Notes under the pieces: model-generated
What the model was told of the DNA's origin: nothing
The model's database searches: none
What the model saw: the letters and a program-made list of their open reading frames with translations, nothing else
Shown here: piece by piece, positions 18,298 through 27,213 of the stretch
Numbering within the stretch: the stretch's first letter is position 1
How the letters are laid out: each line of letters opens with the position of its first letter
DNA from: Clostridioides difficile
GTDB lineage: Bacteria > Bacillota > Clostridia > Peptostreptococcales > Peptostreptococcaceae
DNA length: 51,879 nt
Direction of reading: 5' to 3'
Assembly (NCBI RefSeq): GCF_900243075.1
Contig: NZ_OEZH01000040.1
Span: 1 to 51,879, forward strand
Program-made: the position numbers and the translations under genes

Positions 18298-19209
18298 TTA
18301 TTTATCCTTTTTAGCTCTACTTCTACTTTTCTTTACATTTGAACAATTTCTACAAGAAGGTGAACAGTATTGAGATTTAGAATTTGTAGGAATATAAATT
18401 TTACCACAGTACTTGCATTTATTTAAAGAAGAAGGTTCACTTGTAATTGCAAAGGCATAAATAGTCTCAATAGCTGTTTTCAAAGAATCAAACTCCCATG
18501 CAATAATTGGTTTATCCAGTTGACTTATAGAAAATCCTATCTTTTGGGGATTAAACCCTCCAGACATAATAGTAACACTTTCAGTTAATAGATTAGATGT
18601 ATTTTTATATACACAAATTTGATTAAAATGTTTACACATATCCTTAGCAAAGCTTACAATCCAGTCCAGTTGTTCAGTGTAGAACTTTGAAAATACTAAA
18701 TCTAAAATTAATGGTCTCTTTCCAAAAAACTTAGGAGATTCCTCTCTCTTTGATACATCTATACCTCTTCTATACTTTTTAAAATACACATCTTCATCAC
18801 TTGCAAATGGTATAAACATGTTTACATATTCATCAGTACTCAATATATTTTCTTTTGTAATATAATTCTTTTCAATCATCAGTACTCTTTCTTCTCCAAC
18901 TATATCTCTATTATATACACTTGAATATATTAAACCCAATAATCCATATTTTTTTACAAATTCAAGTACTTCTTTTTTTAATCTCATCTCTTTCGTCTCT
19001 TTTGGCATATCTTGTAGTGCCTCTTGTCCTATACGAATTATATCTACTATTATATCATCTGCTACATCAAACGGGTTGTACATGGTAAACACAGCATCTT
19101 CAGTTGGAACTATATATAATTCATTTTCTTCAGTAATTTTATATTCATAATCACTATACCTAATCCAATCACTTGCAAAATTCCCTATTAATTCTATTCT
19201 TTTATTCAT
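18298..19209 (-). CDS. Uncharacterised protein with C-terminal zinc ribbon
   Basis: A 303-residue soluble protein. The first 255 residues show no family I can name. The C-terminus (about 262-303) has CKYCGKIYIPTNSKSQYC followed by SPSC, giving a CxxC...CxxxC zinc-ribbon or treble-clef motif, and then a basic Lys/Arg tail. This layout recalls CGNR-type proteins and suggests nucleic acid binding. There is an AAAGGGGTG ribosome site before the ATG at 19209. It is probably transcribed alone, with about 270 bases to the next gene. Confidence 0.6.
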   Translation of the reverse strand: MNKRIELIGNFASDWIRYSDYEYKITEENELYIVPTEDAVFTMYNPFDVADDIIVDIIRIGQEALQDMPKETKEMRLKKEVLEFVKKYGLLGLIYSSVYNRDIVGEERVLMIEKNYITKENILSTDEYVNMFIPFASDEDVYFKKYRRGIDVSKREESPKFFGKRPLILDLVFSKFYTEQLDWIVSFAKDMCKHFNQICVYKNTSNLLTESVTIMSGGFNPQKIGFSISQLDKPIIAWEFDSLKTAIETIYAFAITSEPSSLNKCKYCGKIYIPTNSKSQYCSPSCRNCSNVKKSRSRAKKDK

Positions 19210-19507
19210 ATTGGTTATTCACCCCTTTCAATGTAATATATAATTTATATTTACTATTACATTTTTAGTTTATTCTATATTTTATATCCTGTCAACTATT
19301 CTTTTTATATTTCTATCATATCAAAATTTATAATTACCTTTATAACGGACTTATCAAGCTAAGTACCTTGTTTATTAATAACTAATTTATAATTAAATTT
19401 ATAAAAACTATTTACATATGAAATTAATCTCTTTATAATTTAATACGTAATATATTTTTATATTTACATATTACATATTAAAATTATAAAGAAAGGTATA
19501 TAAAATT

Positions 19508-19861
19508 ATGGATAGAAAACGTGAATTAAAACAATTATACAAAGAAATGAAATTTGACACAGGTGTATTTATAATAAAAAGTGATATTACTAAAAAGATT
19601 TACCTTGGAAAGAGTAATGACATAAAAAGCAAATTTAACTCCCTCAAATTCCAACTTGGTGCTGGTTCATGTATGATAAAAGAGTTAAATAATGATTGGA
19701 AAAAATACGGTGAAAAAGCATTTACGTTCGAAGTTTTAGAACTTATAAAGCATGATGACAACAAAACTGAGAAAGACTACTTAGAAGAGTTAGATATTTT
19801 AGAGATGGTTTGGTTAGAAAAGTTAAAAGAAGATAATACTTATGAAATTTATTCAATATAA
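19508..19861 (+). CDS. Degenerate GIY-YIG nuclease-fold protein
   Basis: A 117-residue protein. TGVFIIKS and KKIYLGKSND stand where a GIY-YIG domain has its GIY and YIG motifs, and LNNDWKKYGEKAFTFEVLEL matches the downstream conserved region. The usual catalytic Tyr of GIY is Phe and the Arg position appears to be Lys, so nuclease activity is doubtful. It resembles the small stand-alone GIY-YIG proteins of Firmicutes. It is alone on the plus strand, with an AAAGAAAGG site, and is followed by a MITE-like repeat that may act as its terminator. Confidence 0.65.
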   Translation: MDRKRELKQLYKEMKFDTGVFIIKSDITKKIYLGKSNDIKSKFNSLKFQLGAGSCMIKELNNDWKKYGEKAFTFEVLELIKHDDNKTEKDYLEELDILEMVWLEKLKEDNTYEIYSI

Positions 19862-19889
19862 AAAACCATGTAGTATAAGAAAAGAAGAT

Positions 19890-20002
19890 GGTGTCTCAAA
19901 ATGAACTTTTTAGTTCATGAGGAACTCTTTTTTGTATGAAATCAAATATATTTTCATAATTTCAACAATGAAAAAGAGGCTTATCTATATTTTTAGACAG
20001 CC
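19890..20002 (+). repeat. MITE-like repeat, copy A
   Basis: About 113 bases with terminal inverted repeats (GTGTCTCAAAAT and ATTTTTAGACAGC). It has two internal hairpins: ATGAAC/GTTCAT near the left end and AAGAGGCT/AGCCTCTT near the right. The same element occurs at 39422-39532 and, inverted, at 48387-48505. No coding capacity. Confidence 0.8.
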
Positions 20003-20071
20003 TCTTCTCATACATTTTATACCATGATAAAATGAATAATCTACTAATCTTCAATGTATATATTCACTTTA

Positions 20072-21025
20072 CTAATGACACTCTATTACGTTTACAGCAT
20101 CCAAACACTGCTCTATAATATTCTTATCACTTATACCTATTGCTGTTACTTTACTAGCTCCATTTAATATACTCTTATCACTTTTATTTGAAACTAAAGC
20201 TACAGGAACATTTTTTGCAAGTGGTGATGCAACTAAAGCATAAACTAAATCATCTCCACTTGTTACATAGAACTCTTTTGCTCCATTATAGAACTTTTCA
20301 ATAACATTTTTATTAGTTTGATATCTATCAGCACCACCAATTCTAGTTGCTCTATATCTACTCACTATGTAATTACTTAATGTAGACTCTCCTCCAATAG
20401 CATATACTGGAACAGGAGAAACTCCAAACCATGGGTCTAAATCCGTATCTTCTTCTGCTGAGGCTATGTCTTTTGTCAATATAATAGGAGCTCCATCTCT
20501 ATACGCAACAGATGCAACACTTACTGCATCAGCTTCATCTTTAAATCCATTTACTAAAAACATTTTATCATTGCTTTTAATTTTTTCTATTTCAGCTGCA
20601 ATTTTATAACTTGTATCTACTCTATCTACTCCATCAATTCTTATAACTTGCATTCTTCTCATAAGCAACATTTTTTCTACGTCTTTACTTATAGAATTTT
20701 CTCCGCCTATTACATATATCTTAGTAACCCTATTAAGTCTTTGAAGTGTTGCTTCTGGTATATCATCCTTATTAGTTAATAAAATAGCTGCGTTGTTTAC
20801 TCCTGCAAGACCACTAGCAGCAATACCATCTACCATTGTAGAATCAGAGTTGATAAGAACTGCTGTTGTAAAATCTTGCTTGTCTGAAATAAGCCCAGCT
20901 GTCTCATATTTATCTACCCCTTGAATATTTTCAATCTTGTCTAGTGCATTTATTGATGTTGGAAAACTAATACTTAACAATAGTGCTGAAATACCTAATG
21001 CTAATATCTTTTTACTAAGCCTCAT
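20072..21025 (-). CDS. cwp25: Cell wall protein Cwp25-like (three CWB2 repeats)
   Basis: A 317-residue secreted protein. A signal peptide (about 1-27) is followed directly by three cell-wall-binding type 2 repeats, starting near IQGVDKYETAGLI, IRIDGVDRVDTSYKIA and IGGADRYQTNKNV. These repeats bind the anionic polymer of the C. difficile wall. There is no extra functional domain, which fits Cwp25, one of the smallest members of the Cwp family. The gene lies outside the slpA cluster. The name is based on length, domain content and neighbours. Confidence 0.82.
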   Translation of the reverse strand: MRLSKKILALGISALLLSISFPTSINALDKIENIQGVDKYETAGLISDKQDFTTAVLINSDSTMVDGIAASGLAGVNNAAILLTNKDDIPEATLQRLNRVTKIYVIGGENSISKDVEKMLLMRRMQVIRIDGVDRVDTSYKIAAEIEKIKSNDKMFLVNGFKDEADAVSVASVAYRDGAPIILTKDIASAEEDTDLDPWFGVSPVPVYAIGGESTLSNYIVSRYRATRIGGADRYQTNKNVIEKFYNGAKEFYVTSGDDLVYALVASPLAKNVPVALVSNKSDKSILNGASKVTAIGISDKNIIEQCLDAVNVIECH

Positions 21026-21124
21026 GATTACCTCCCTAAAAACAAATATATTTATTACCAGTATAATATAAAATCACTTAAAAATAGTATAAAAATAGTT
21101 ACACTTTTTATATTTTAAATAATT

Positions 21125-22360
21125 CTAAATTAAGCATAATTCATCGATTAAAATAACTTCATTCATTCTATATGCTAGCCCATCCCACGTTTTTTTTGAC
21201 ATATTTATAGACGTCTTCTTATTTGATTTATTCAGTAAAGATTGTATTTTAGAATCTATTGAATTATACAAATTGTTTTCAAAAACATATAACTCTTCAT
21301 CTTTTGGAATACCTTCTTTCTCCATAAAAGGTAGAGGAACATACTCTATCTTTCCAGAATCATTAATCTCACTACCAATCCATTCTTTGACACCAAGAAT
21401 ATCAGTAGTAATTACATCTGTACCACAAGATAAAGCTTCTAAAACCACAACTGGTAATCCCTCATAAAATGATGGTAACACAAATATTTGTGACCTGTTG
21501 AATAATTCAGCTAATTCTCTCTGTTCTAATTTACCTAGAAAATTAATCTTAAATGGAGACTTACTTGCTAGTTTGACTATCTCATTATATGATTCAATAT
21601 CACTTCCAGTACCTGCAAAATTGACTTCTATTGAATCTTTACTATATTTTAATTTAGAAATAGCTTTTATAAATGGAATCAGTCCCTTTGATTTACATAT
21701 CTTACCTGCAAATACTATTTTTATTTTATCATCCTTTATTTTATAGTTTTTATTATAAAATATATCATCATTATAACCACTACCAATTACAACTACTTTA
21801 TTTTCACTGACTCCAAAAGTCTTTATAATATCATATTTTTGATTTTCATGAAGGGCAAATATTAAATCCAACTTTCTTATATTTGATATTATGTACTCTT
21901 TCTCTAAATCAATAGTATTTAATTGTCTTAAACAAGTTCCATGGCATATAGACATGACCTTTATATCTTTTACAATCTCTCTAACAAATGCAGTTAAAAG
22001 ATACAAATGATGACATATTATAAGTTCTGGCTTAAAATCATTCATAGCCTTATCTATATTTACTTTAAATTGATATTTTAGTCTATTTATCATGTCTATA
22101 TTTAAATCTTTATATCTTGTACTTTCATATGGCATAGAATCACTCATGCCTACAACAGGAAAATTTAACTCTCCACAATTATACTTTACTGGATAAAAAC
22201 TTACATCACTTGGAAAACAATTTACATCATCATTTACATCTATTCCTGCAATTACAGCTTGCTTATGACCTATCTTTTCAAACCCTTTTATCATACCAGA
22301 CAAATATATACCACTACCTGTACTATTTGGTTTTTGTGTTATTATATGAAGAATTTTCAC
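21125..22360 (-). CDS. Family 4 glycosyltransferase (GT-B)
   Basis: A 411-residue cytoplasmic GT-B glycosyltransferase. The N-terminal domain holds a glycine-rich loop (NSTGSGIYLSGM). The C-terminal domain has the nucleotide-sugar site, with AGKICKSKGLIPFIKAI and the family motif SFYEGLPVVVLEALSCG, whose two Glu residues are the EX7E pair. The acceptor and donor cannot be predicted. It starts 43 bases after the PP2C-like gene and is probably cotranscribed with it. There is no polysaccharide cluster nearby, which is unusual for this family. Confidence 0.88.
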   Translation of the reverse strand: MKILHIITQKPNSTGSGIYLSGMIKGFEKIGHKQAVIAGIDVNDDVNCFPSDVSFYPVKYNCGELNFPVVGMSDSMPYESTRYKDLNIDMINRLKYQFKVNIDKAMNDFKPELIICHHLYLLTAFVREIVKDIKVMSICHGTCLRQLNTIDLEKEYIISNIRKLDLIFALHENQKYDIIKTFGVSENKVVVIGSGYNDDIFYNKNYKIKDDKIKIVFAGKICKSKGLIPFIKAISKLKYSKDSIEVNFAGTGSDIESYNEIVKLASKSPFKINFLGKLEQRELAELFNRSQIFVLPSFYEGLPVVVLEALSCGTDVITTDILGVKEWIGSEINDSGKIEYVPLPFMEKEGIPKDEELYVFENNLYNSIDSKIQSLLNKSNKKTSINMSKKTWDGLAYRMNEVILIDELCLI

Positions 22361-22403
22361 TTTTCACTTACCTCCCTTCTAAAATTAAATAGTTTTACAC
22401 AGT

Positions 22404-23258
22404 CTAATCATTATATATATCTAAATACAAGCAAGATAAATCATCTTTTACTTTAAATCTTGGCACTTTAACCGCTTTATAGTCATTATCTTCAAAATCT
22501 CTTACTTTATTGTGTATATATCCTATACCAAATTTTTCCGCTATACATATCAATTCTTCTTCTTTTATTAGATTATATCTATCACATGCACTTGTAAAAC
22601 CATCGCTCGTTAGCATCAATTGAAAATCTTTTTTTATTTCAATGTATCCATATATAGAATTTTCCACAGCTTCCTCATCAAAATCCAATATCCAATATCC
22701 ATCTTTCGCATTTTTCTTCAACCTATTGCTTACTATTGTATCCATAACACTAGCTCTAATCTCATCAAATGTCATTTCTTCCAAGTTAGAAAGTTTGCTC
22801 ATTTCATCAAATACAATATCATCAAATTTACAAATACTTCTATCTTTTATAACTTTAGAATCTCCATTTTTAATAAACAAAGCACAATCTCCTAATAAAA
22901 AATACTCTACTTTATTTTCATGAAATTTTACAACAGCTATAGAACTCGATGGTAAATCTAACTTTTTAACCTTAATCCCATTTAATCTTAGTTCATACTC
23001 TTTTTTTACTTCTATTATTCCAGTATTAATAATACTCTTTAATGATTCTTCTTTATTTATATTTTTATATAGATACCTATTCCACCACTGAACATACCAC
23101 CTTGCATCACTTTCATTTGATACTAAATTTTTTCCATTAAGTCCTGTAGCACCATCTAAAACCCATGCGCCAAATGGACTTATACCGACTACATCTTCAT
23201 TGAATTTAGCTGTCCCTTGATTACATAATAGGCTATAGTTTCTTATATTTAAAGCCAT
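22404..23258 (-). CDS. PP2C-family protein phosphatase-like protein
   Basis: A 284-residue protein with the PP2C metal-site pattern: NED at 20-22, LDGATG with Asp35, GDCALFI, LTSDGFTSAC, and KDDLS near the end. PP2C enzymes dephosphorylate Ser/Thr in proteins using two metal ions. I start at the ATG at 23258, five bases after GGAGG; the upstream TTG at 23270 overlaps that site. No partner kinase is visible in the window. Coupling with the glycosyltransferase gene suggests a role in envelope or glycan control, which is inference. Confidence 0.82.
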   Translation of the reverse strand: MALNIRNYSLLCNQGTAKFNEDVVGISPFGAWVLDGATGLNGKNLVSNESDARWYVQWWNRYLYKNINKEESLKSIINTGIIEVKKEYELRLNGIKVKKLDLPSSSIAVVKFHENKVEYFLLGDCALFIKNGDSKVIKDRSICKFDDIVFDEMSKLSNLEEMTFDEIRASVMDTIVSNRLKKNAKDGYWILDFDEEAVENSIYGYIEIKKDFQLMLTSDGFTSACDRYNLIKEEELICIAEKFGIGYIHNKVRDFEDNDYKAVKVPRFKVKDDLSCLYLDIYND

Positions 23259-23316
23259 ATCAACCTCCAAATTGAATATCTAAAAATAAAGTTCTATTTA
23301 AAATTATACAGCAAAT

Positions 23317-23351
23317 AAAAAAATCTACAACAAAACTTGTTGTAGATTTTT
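23317..23351. terminator. Terminator downstream of the AICAR formyltransferase gene
   Basis: AAAAATCTACAACA pairs with TGTTGTAGATTTTT around a 5-base loop, with A and T runs on both sides. It lies between the AICAR formyltransferase stop (23386) and the PP2C gene. Confidence 0.88.
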
Positions 23352-23385
23352 ATTTAATCTATAATGTCTTTATATTTTCCGTATT

Positions 23386-24561
23386 TTAATGATGGAATAA
23401 TCTATTTTTAGTAAACGCCATAACTATATTGTACTTATTACAAGTTAATATAACATTGTCATCACGAATAGAACCACCTGGTTGTGCTATAAAGCTTACT
23501 CCACTTCTTTTTGCACGTTCTATATTATCTCCAAATGGGAAAAATGCATCTGAACCAAGTGCTACTCCTGTTAAAGTTTTAAGCCATTCCCTTTTTCCTT
23601 CTCCAGTTAAAGGCTCTGGTTTTTCTTCAAATAAGTTTTGCCATATACCATCAGCAAGTACATCCATATAATCATCAGAAAGGTATACATCAATAGTATT
23701 ATCTCTATCTGGACGACCTATGTCTTTTTTAAATTTTAGGTTTAATACTTTAGGATGTTGACGAAGATACCAAATATCAGCTTTATTACCTGCAAGTCTA
23801 GTACAATGAATACGTGATTGTTGACCTGCACCTACTCCTATTACTTGTCCATCTTTAGCATAACAAACTGAATTTGATTGTGTGTATTTTAATGTAATAA
23901 GGGCTATAATTAAATCACGCTTTGCATTATCTGTAAAAATTTTATTATCAGTTGGAATGTCTTTTAATATGTCTTCATTTATTAATATTTCATTTCTACC
24001 TTGTTCAAAAGTAATTCCATAAACATCCTTTGTTTCAATAGATTCAGGAGTATAATTTTCATCTATTTTTACAATATTATAGTTCCCTTTACGCTTTCCT
24101 TTTAATATTTCAAGAGCTTCATCTGTATATCCTGGAGCTATTATACCATCAGAAACTTCTCTTGCTATAATAGTTGCAGTCTCTTTGTCACATACATCTG
24201 AAAGTGCTATAAAGTCACCATAAGAAGACATTCTATCTGCTCCTCTTGCCATTGCATAAGCACAAGCTAATGGAGAAAGCTCTAAATCATCAACAAAATA
24301 TATTTGCTTTAAAGTATCTGATAAAGGTACTCCTACTGCTGCTCCTGCTGGACTTACATGTTTAAATGAAGTTGCTGCTGGAAGACCTGTAGCTTCTTTT
24401 AATTCTTTTACAAGTTGCCAACTATTAAATGCGTCTAAAAAATTTATATATCCAGGTTTCCCATTTAATACTTCTATAGGAAGTTCTCCATTTTTCATAT
24501 AAATCTTTGATGGTTTTTGGTTTGGATTACAGCCATACTTTAATTCTAGTTCTTTTGCCAT
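23386..24561 (-). CDS. Stand-alone AICAR formyltransferase (PurH C-terminal type)
   Basis: A 391-residue enzyme of purine synthesis. It transfers a formyl group from 10-formyl-tetrahydrofolate to AICAR. The active-site Lys-His is in SFKHVSPAG (Lys67, His68). Further AICARFT stretches are RGADRMSSYGDFIALSD, VGAGQQSRIHCTRLAG and GSDAFFPFGDNIERA. The IMP cyclohydrolase domain that normally forms the N-terminal 200 residues of PurH is absent, so this protein cannot close the ring. Such stand-alone forms are known in several clostridia. It is not near any pur gene here. It follows the fumarylacetoacetase-like gene by about 98 bases. Confidence 0.9.
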   Translation of the reverse strand: MAKELELKYGCNPNQKPSKIYMKNGELPIEVLNGKPGYINFLDAFNSWQLVKELKEATGLPAATSFKHVSPAGAAVGVPLSDTLKQIYFVDDLELSPLACAYAMARGADRMSSYGDFIALSDVCDKETATIIAREVSDGIIAPGYTDEALEILKGKRKGNYNIVKIDENYTPESIETKDVYGITFEQGRNEILINEDILKDIPTDNKIFTDNAKRDLIIALITLKYTQSNSVCYAKDGQVIGVGAGQQSRIHCTRLAGNKADIWYLRQHPKVLNLKFKKDIGRPDRDNTIDVYLSDDYMDVLADGIWQNLFEEKPEPLTGEGKREWLKTLTGVALGSDAFFPFGDNIERAKRSGVSFIAQPGGSIRDDNVILTCNKYNIVMAFTKNRLFHH

Positions 24562-24584
24562 ATACTCATCCCTCTCTATAATAA

Positions 24585-24606
24585 ATTAATCATAAGTTTG
24601 ATTAAT
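24585..24606. repeat. Inverted repeat upstream of the AICAR formyltransferase gene
   Basis: ATTAATCA (24585-24592) and TGATTAAT (24599-24606) form an 8-base inverted repeat 24 bases before the start codon. It could be an operator or a leader hairpin. Confidence 0.4.
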
Positions 24607-24659
24607 CCTATATTAATTAAATTATTCGTACTAATAAAATTATATGGCATATTTATCCA

Positions 24660-25544
24660 TTAATCAACTATATTTTTTAAAACTCCTATTCCTTCGACTT
24701 TACATTCAACTATATCGCCATGTTTTAAATATACTTGAGGATTCATTCCCATAGCAACACCTGCTGGAGTTCCAGTTGAAATTATATCTCCTGGCTTTAG
24801 AGTCATCCCTCTTGATAAATCACTTATTACAGTAGGTATATCAAATATAAAGTATTCTGTATTAGAATTCTGTCTTACTTCTCCATTTACTACACTACTT
24901 ATATCTAATTTTAAAGGATGTTCAAATTCGTCTTTATGTACTATACAAGGTCCCATAGATGTATGTGTGTCTAAGCTTTTTCCTCTAAACCATTGAACAT
25001 GTTTATCTTGAAGTGCTCTTTCACTTATATCATTCACTATTGTATATCCAAATATATATTCATTAGCATCCTCTTTTGATATGTTTATACCTTCCTTACC
25101 TATAATTACTGCAAGTTCTGATTCATAATCCAACTTCTCTACCAAATCTCCATGTAAACTTATCTTATCATCTACTCCGATTATTTTGTCTGCTCTCTTA
25201 GAAAAATAAATTGGATAATCTGGCATAACTACATTTTTTATAACTCCATCTGGGATTTCATTGACATGGTCTTTATAGTTTAGACCTAAACATATAATAT
25301 CTTTTTTAGGTCTTACAATTGGGGAACATAATTTAACTTCTTCTAACTTATAACACTTTGCATTTTCAAATGAATTGTTTTTTATTTTTTCTAAATCTCC
25401 TGTAGATACATTTTCAATAAAATCATTCATATCTGTATATAATTTACTTAATCCCAAACTATTAATTTCATATATACTATTTGTTTCTGAGTTAAATACA
25501 CCTATATTTTCTTCATTGCCAGTACAGAAAGTTACAAATTTCAT
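24660..25544 (-). CDS. Fumarylacetoacetate-hydrolase-family protein
   Basis: A 294-residue enzyme of the FAH superfamily, which includes acylpyruvases and 2-keto-4-pentenoate hydratases. The metal site lies in KLDYESELAVIIGKEG, with YTIVNDISER and GDIISTGTPAGV as further signatures. An N-terminal lobe of about 75 residues precedes the core. I start at the ATG at 25544 behind GGAGG; the ATG 18 bases upstream overlaps that site. The natural substrate cannot be assigned. It may share a transcript with the AICAR formyltransferase gene downstream. Confidence 0.85.
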   Translation of the reverse strand: MKFVTFCTGNEENIGVFNSETNSIYEINSLGLSKLYTDMNDFIENVSTGDLEKIKNNSFENAKCYKLEEVKLCSPIVRPKKDIICLGLNYKDHVNEIPDGVIKNVVMPDYPIYFSKRADKIIGVDDKISLHGDLVEKLDYESELAVIIGKEGINISKEDANEYIFGYTIVNDISERALQDKHVQWFRGKSLDTHTSMGPCIVHKDEFEHPLKLDISSVVNGEVRQNSNTEYFIFDIPTVISDLSRGMTLKPGDIISTGTPAGVAMGMNPQVYLKHGDIVECKVEGIGVLKNIVD

Positions 25545-25773
25545 TTTTATTCCTCCATTCAATAAGTTGATTAATAATATTTTATTTTTATTAGTTTATA
25601 TAAATTGTAATAGATAATATTTATATGTCAATATATATTTGCAAATAGAGTTCTAAAAAGTGCAATAATTCATAAATATTAGAATTTATAAAAGATAGTC
25701 TACTTAATTGTGAATAGTTCTAATAAACTTTATTTATACAGATATACTCTTATAAAAGAAGATATAAAATTAC

Positions 25774-26286
25774 TTACATATAAACTTTCATTACATCTTC
25801 ACCAGCACGAATATTCCCTATTTTTAAAGTTTCAATTCTATCTATATCATAAGAATTTGTTATAACTACAGGAGTTATAATAGATTTAGCATTCTCTTTA
25901 ATTTTTTTCAAATCAAAATTTATAAGTTTTTGCCCACAAACAACTTTGTCTCCTTTATTTACTAATACTTCAAATCCCTCTCCATTCATATTTATAGTAT
26001 CTATTCCTATATGTATTAATATTTCCAATCCATATTCATCCTTTAAACATATAGCATGTTTAGATGGTAAAAATATTTGAATTATCTCTCCATCAACAGG
26101 GGAATAAACAACTCCTTCTTGTGGTTCTATAGCAATCCCATCACCTAATACTTTTTCAGCAAAAGCATCATCGGGAACATCGGCTATACTTAACACTTTT
26201 CCTGAAATTGGTGATTGTAATATTCCTTTTATATAATTATTTTTCACTTCTTCTTTTTTGTTTTTTGAGAATAATTTTTTTAACAT
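25774..26286 (-). CDS. PTS glucose-type EIIA (Crr-like), stand-alone
   Basis: A 170-residue cytoplasmic phosphocarrier of the EIIA-Glc family. LPSKHAICL holds His77 and ILIHIGIDT holds the phospho-accepting His92; SPVDGEI precedes them. It is the last gene of the sulfatase operon. The EIIBC permease of this locus (31673-33112) lacks its own EIIA domain, so this protein most likely supplies it. It follows the TSUP permease gene by 53 bases with an AAGGAG site. Confidence 0.92.
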   Translation of the reverse strand: MLKKLFSKNKKEEVKNNYIKGILQSPISGKVLSIADVPDDAFAEKVLGDGIAIEPQEGVVYSPVDGEIIQIFLPSKHAICLKDEYGLEILIHIGIDTINMNGEGFEVLVNKGDKVVCGQKLINFDLKKIKENAKSIITPVVITNSYDIDRIETLKIGNIRAGEDVMKVYM

Positions 26287-26339
26287 CTTAAATCTCCTTA
26301 TATTAATAATTTAAAATAAACATCCAATATCTATATGCT

Positions 26340-27122
26340 TTAGTTGATAAAGTACAGCACCTGAAATATGCTGTATATATTTATTCCAGTAATAACTATA
26401 GTCATATATGAAAACATATACTTAACTTTCCTATCATCCACCATTTTGCTGATAAAAGAACCCATAAATCCTCCCAAAACTGCTCCTATTATCATAAAAG
26501 GTAATCCAGATAAATCATATGCCCCAAATCCAGTATTTATCAAAACTGTCATTAACTTTGAAATATTAGAAAATAAAATAGTTATAATAGAATTAAAAGC
26601 AGCTTCTTTAGCTGATAATCCAAATAACAATGTGAACACAACCACATTTATAGGTCCTCCTCCTATTCCCAAAAATGAAGATATAACCCCTAAAAAAATA
26701 CCAATACTAAAATAAGTAATATTAGTATTGAATTTTATATTTAAACTTTTATCTCTATATAAATAAACCATTATTAACAAAATAGTCATTATAACATTTT
26801 GAATTACTTTTATTATAGATGGGCTATTTACATATGAAATTGATAAATCTAATAAACTTTGACCTATAATACCACCTAATATCGAAGCTCCACCAATTAA
26901 AATAAGTCTCAAACTTATTTTAAAAATTTTTAACTTAATTTGTTTATATGTAGAAACAACAGCCATTGATAATACAGTAAATGATGACAATATACTGATT
27001 GTAGCCACATCAAATACTCCAATCAAGTCTAATATTGGTTTTATTATTACACCTCCACCAATACCTGTTATTGCTCCTATAGTTGTTGCAAATATAGATA
27101 TTGCAAATAAAATTATATTCAT
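26340..27122 (-). CDS. TSUP-family (TauE/SafE) anion permease
   Basis: A 260-residue membrane protein with about eight hydrophobic segments and the internal duplication typical of TSUP proteins. GAITGIGGGVIIKP near the N-terminus and SFLGIGGGPINVV in the second half are the repeated family motif. Members move sulfite, sulfate or organosulfonates, often as exporters. Placed next to a sulfatase and its maturase, it probably removes sulfate or sulfite released in the cell. The direction of transport is an inference. Confidence 0.88.
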   Translation of the reverse strand: MNIILFAISIFATTIGAITGIGGGVIIKPILDLIGVFDVATISILSSFTVLSMAVVSTYKQIKLKIFKISLRLILIGGASILGGIIGQSLLDLSISYVNSPSIIKVIQNVIMTILLIMVYLYRDKSLNIKFNTNITYFSIGIFLGVISSFLGIGGGPINVVVFTLLFGLSAKEAAFNSIITILFSNISKLMTVLINTGFGAYDLSGLPFMIIGAVLGGFMGSFISKMVDDRKVKYMFSYMTIVITGINIYSIFQVLYFIN

Positions 27123-27213
27123 TAAAAATCATCCTAACTAAATTTATTATATTTTAAATCCTTTAATCGTACATAATTTTCAATAACTTAAGCTAGAATT
27201 CTCAACACTAAAA

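Noticed and set aside
26368-26715. 115-codon plus-strand frame opposite the TSUP permease gene
   Set aside because: It is a mirror frame of a well-supported membrane gene, with no ribosome site and no family resemblance.
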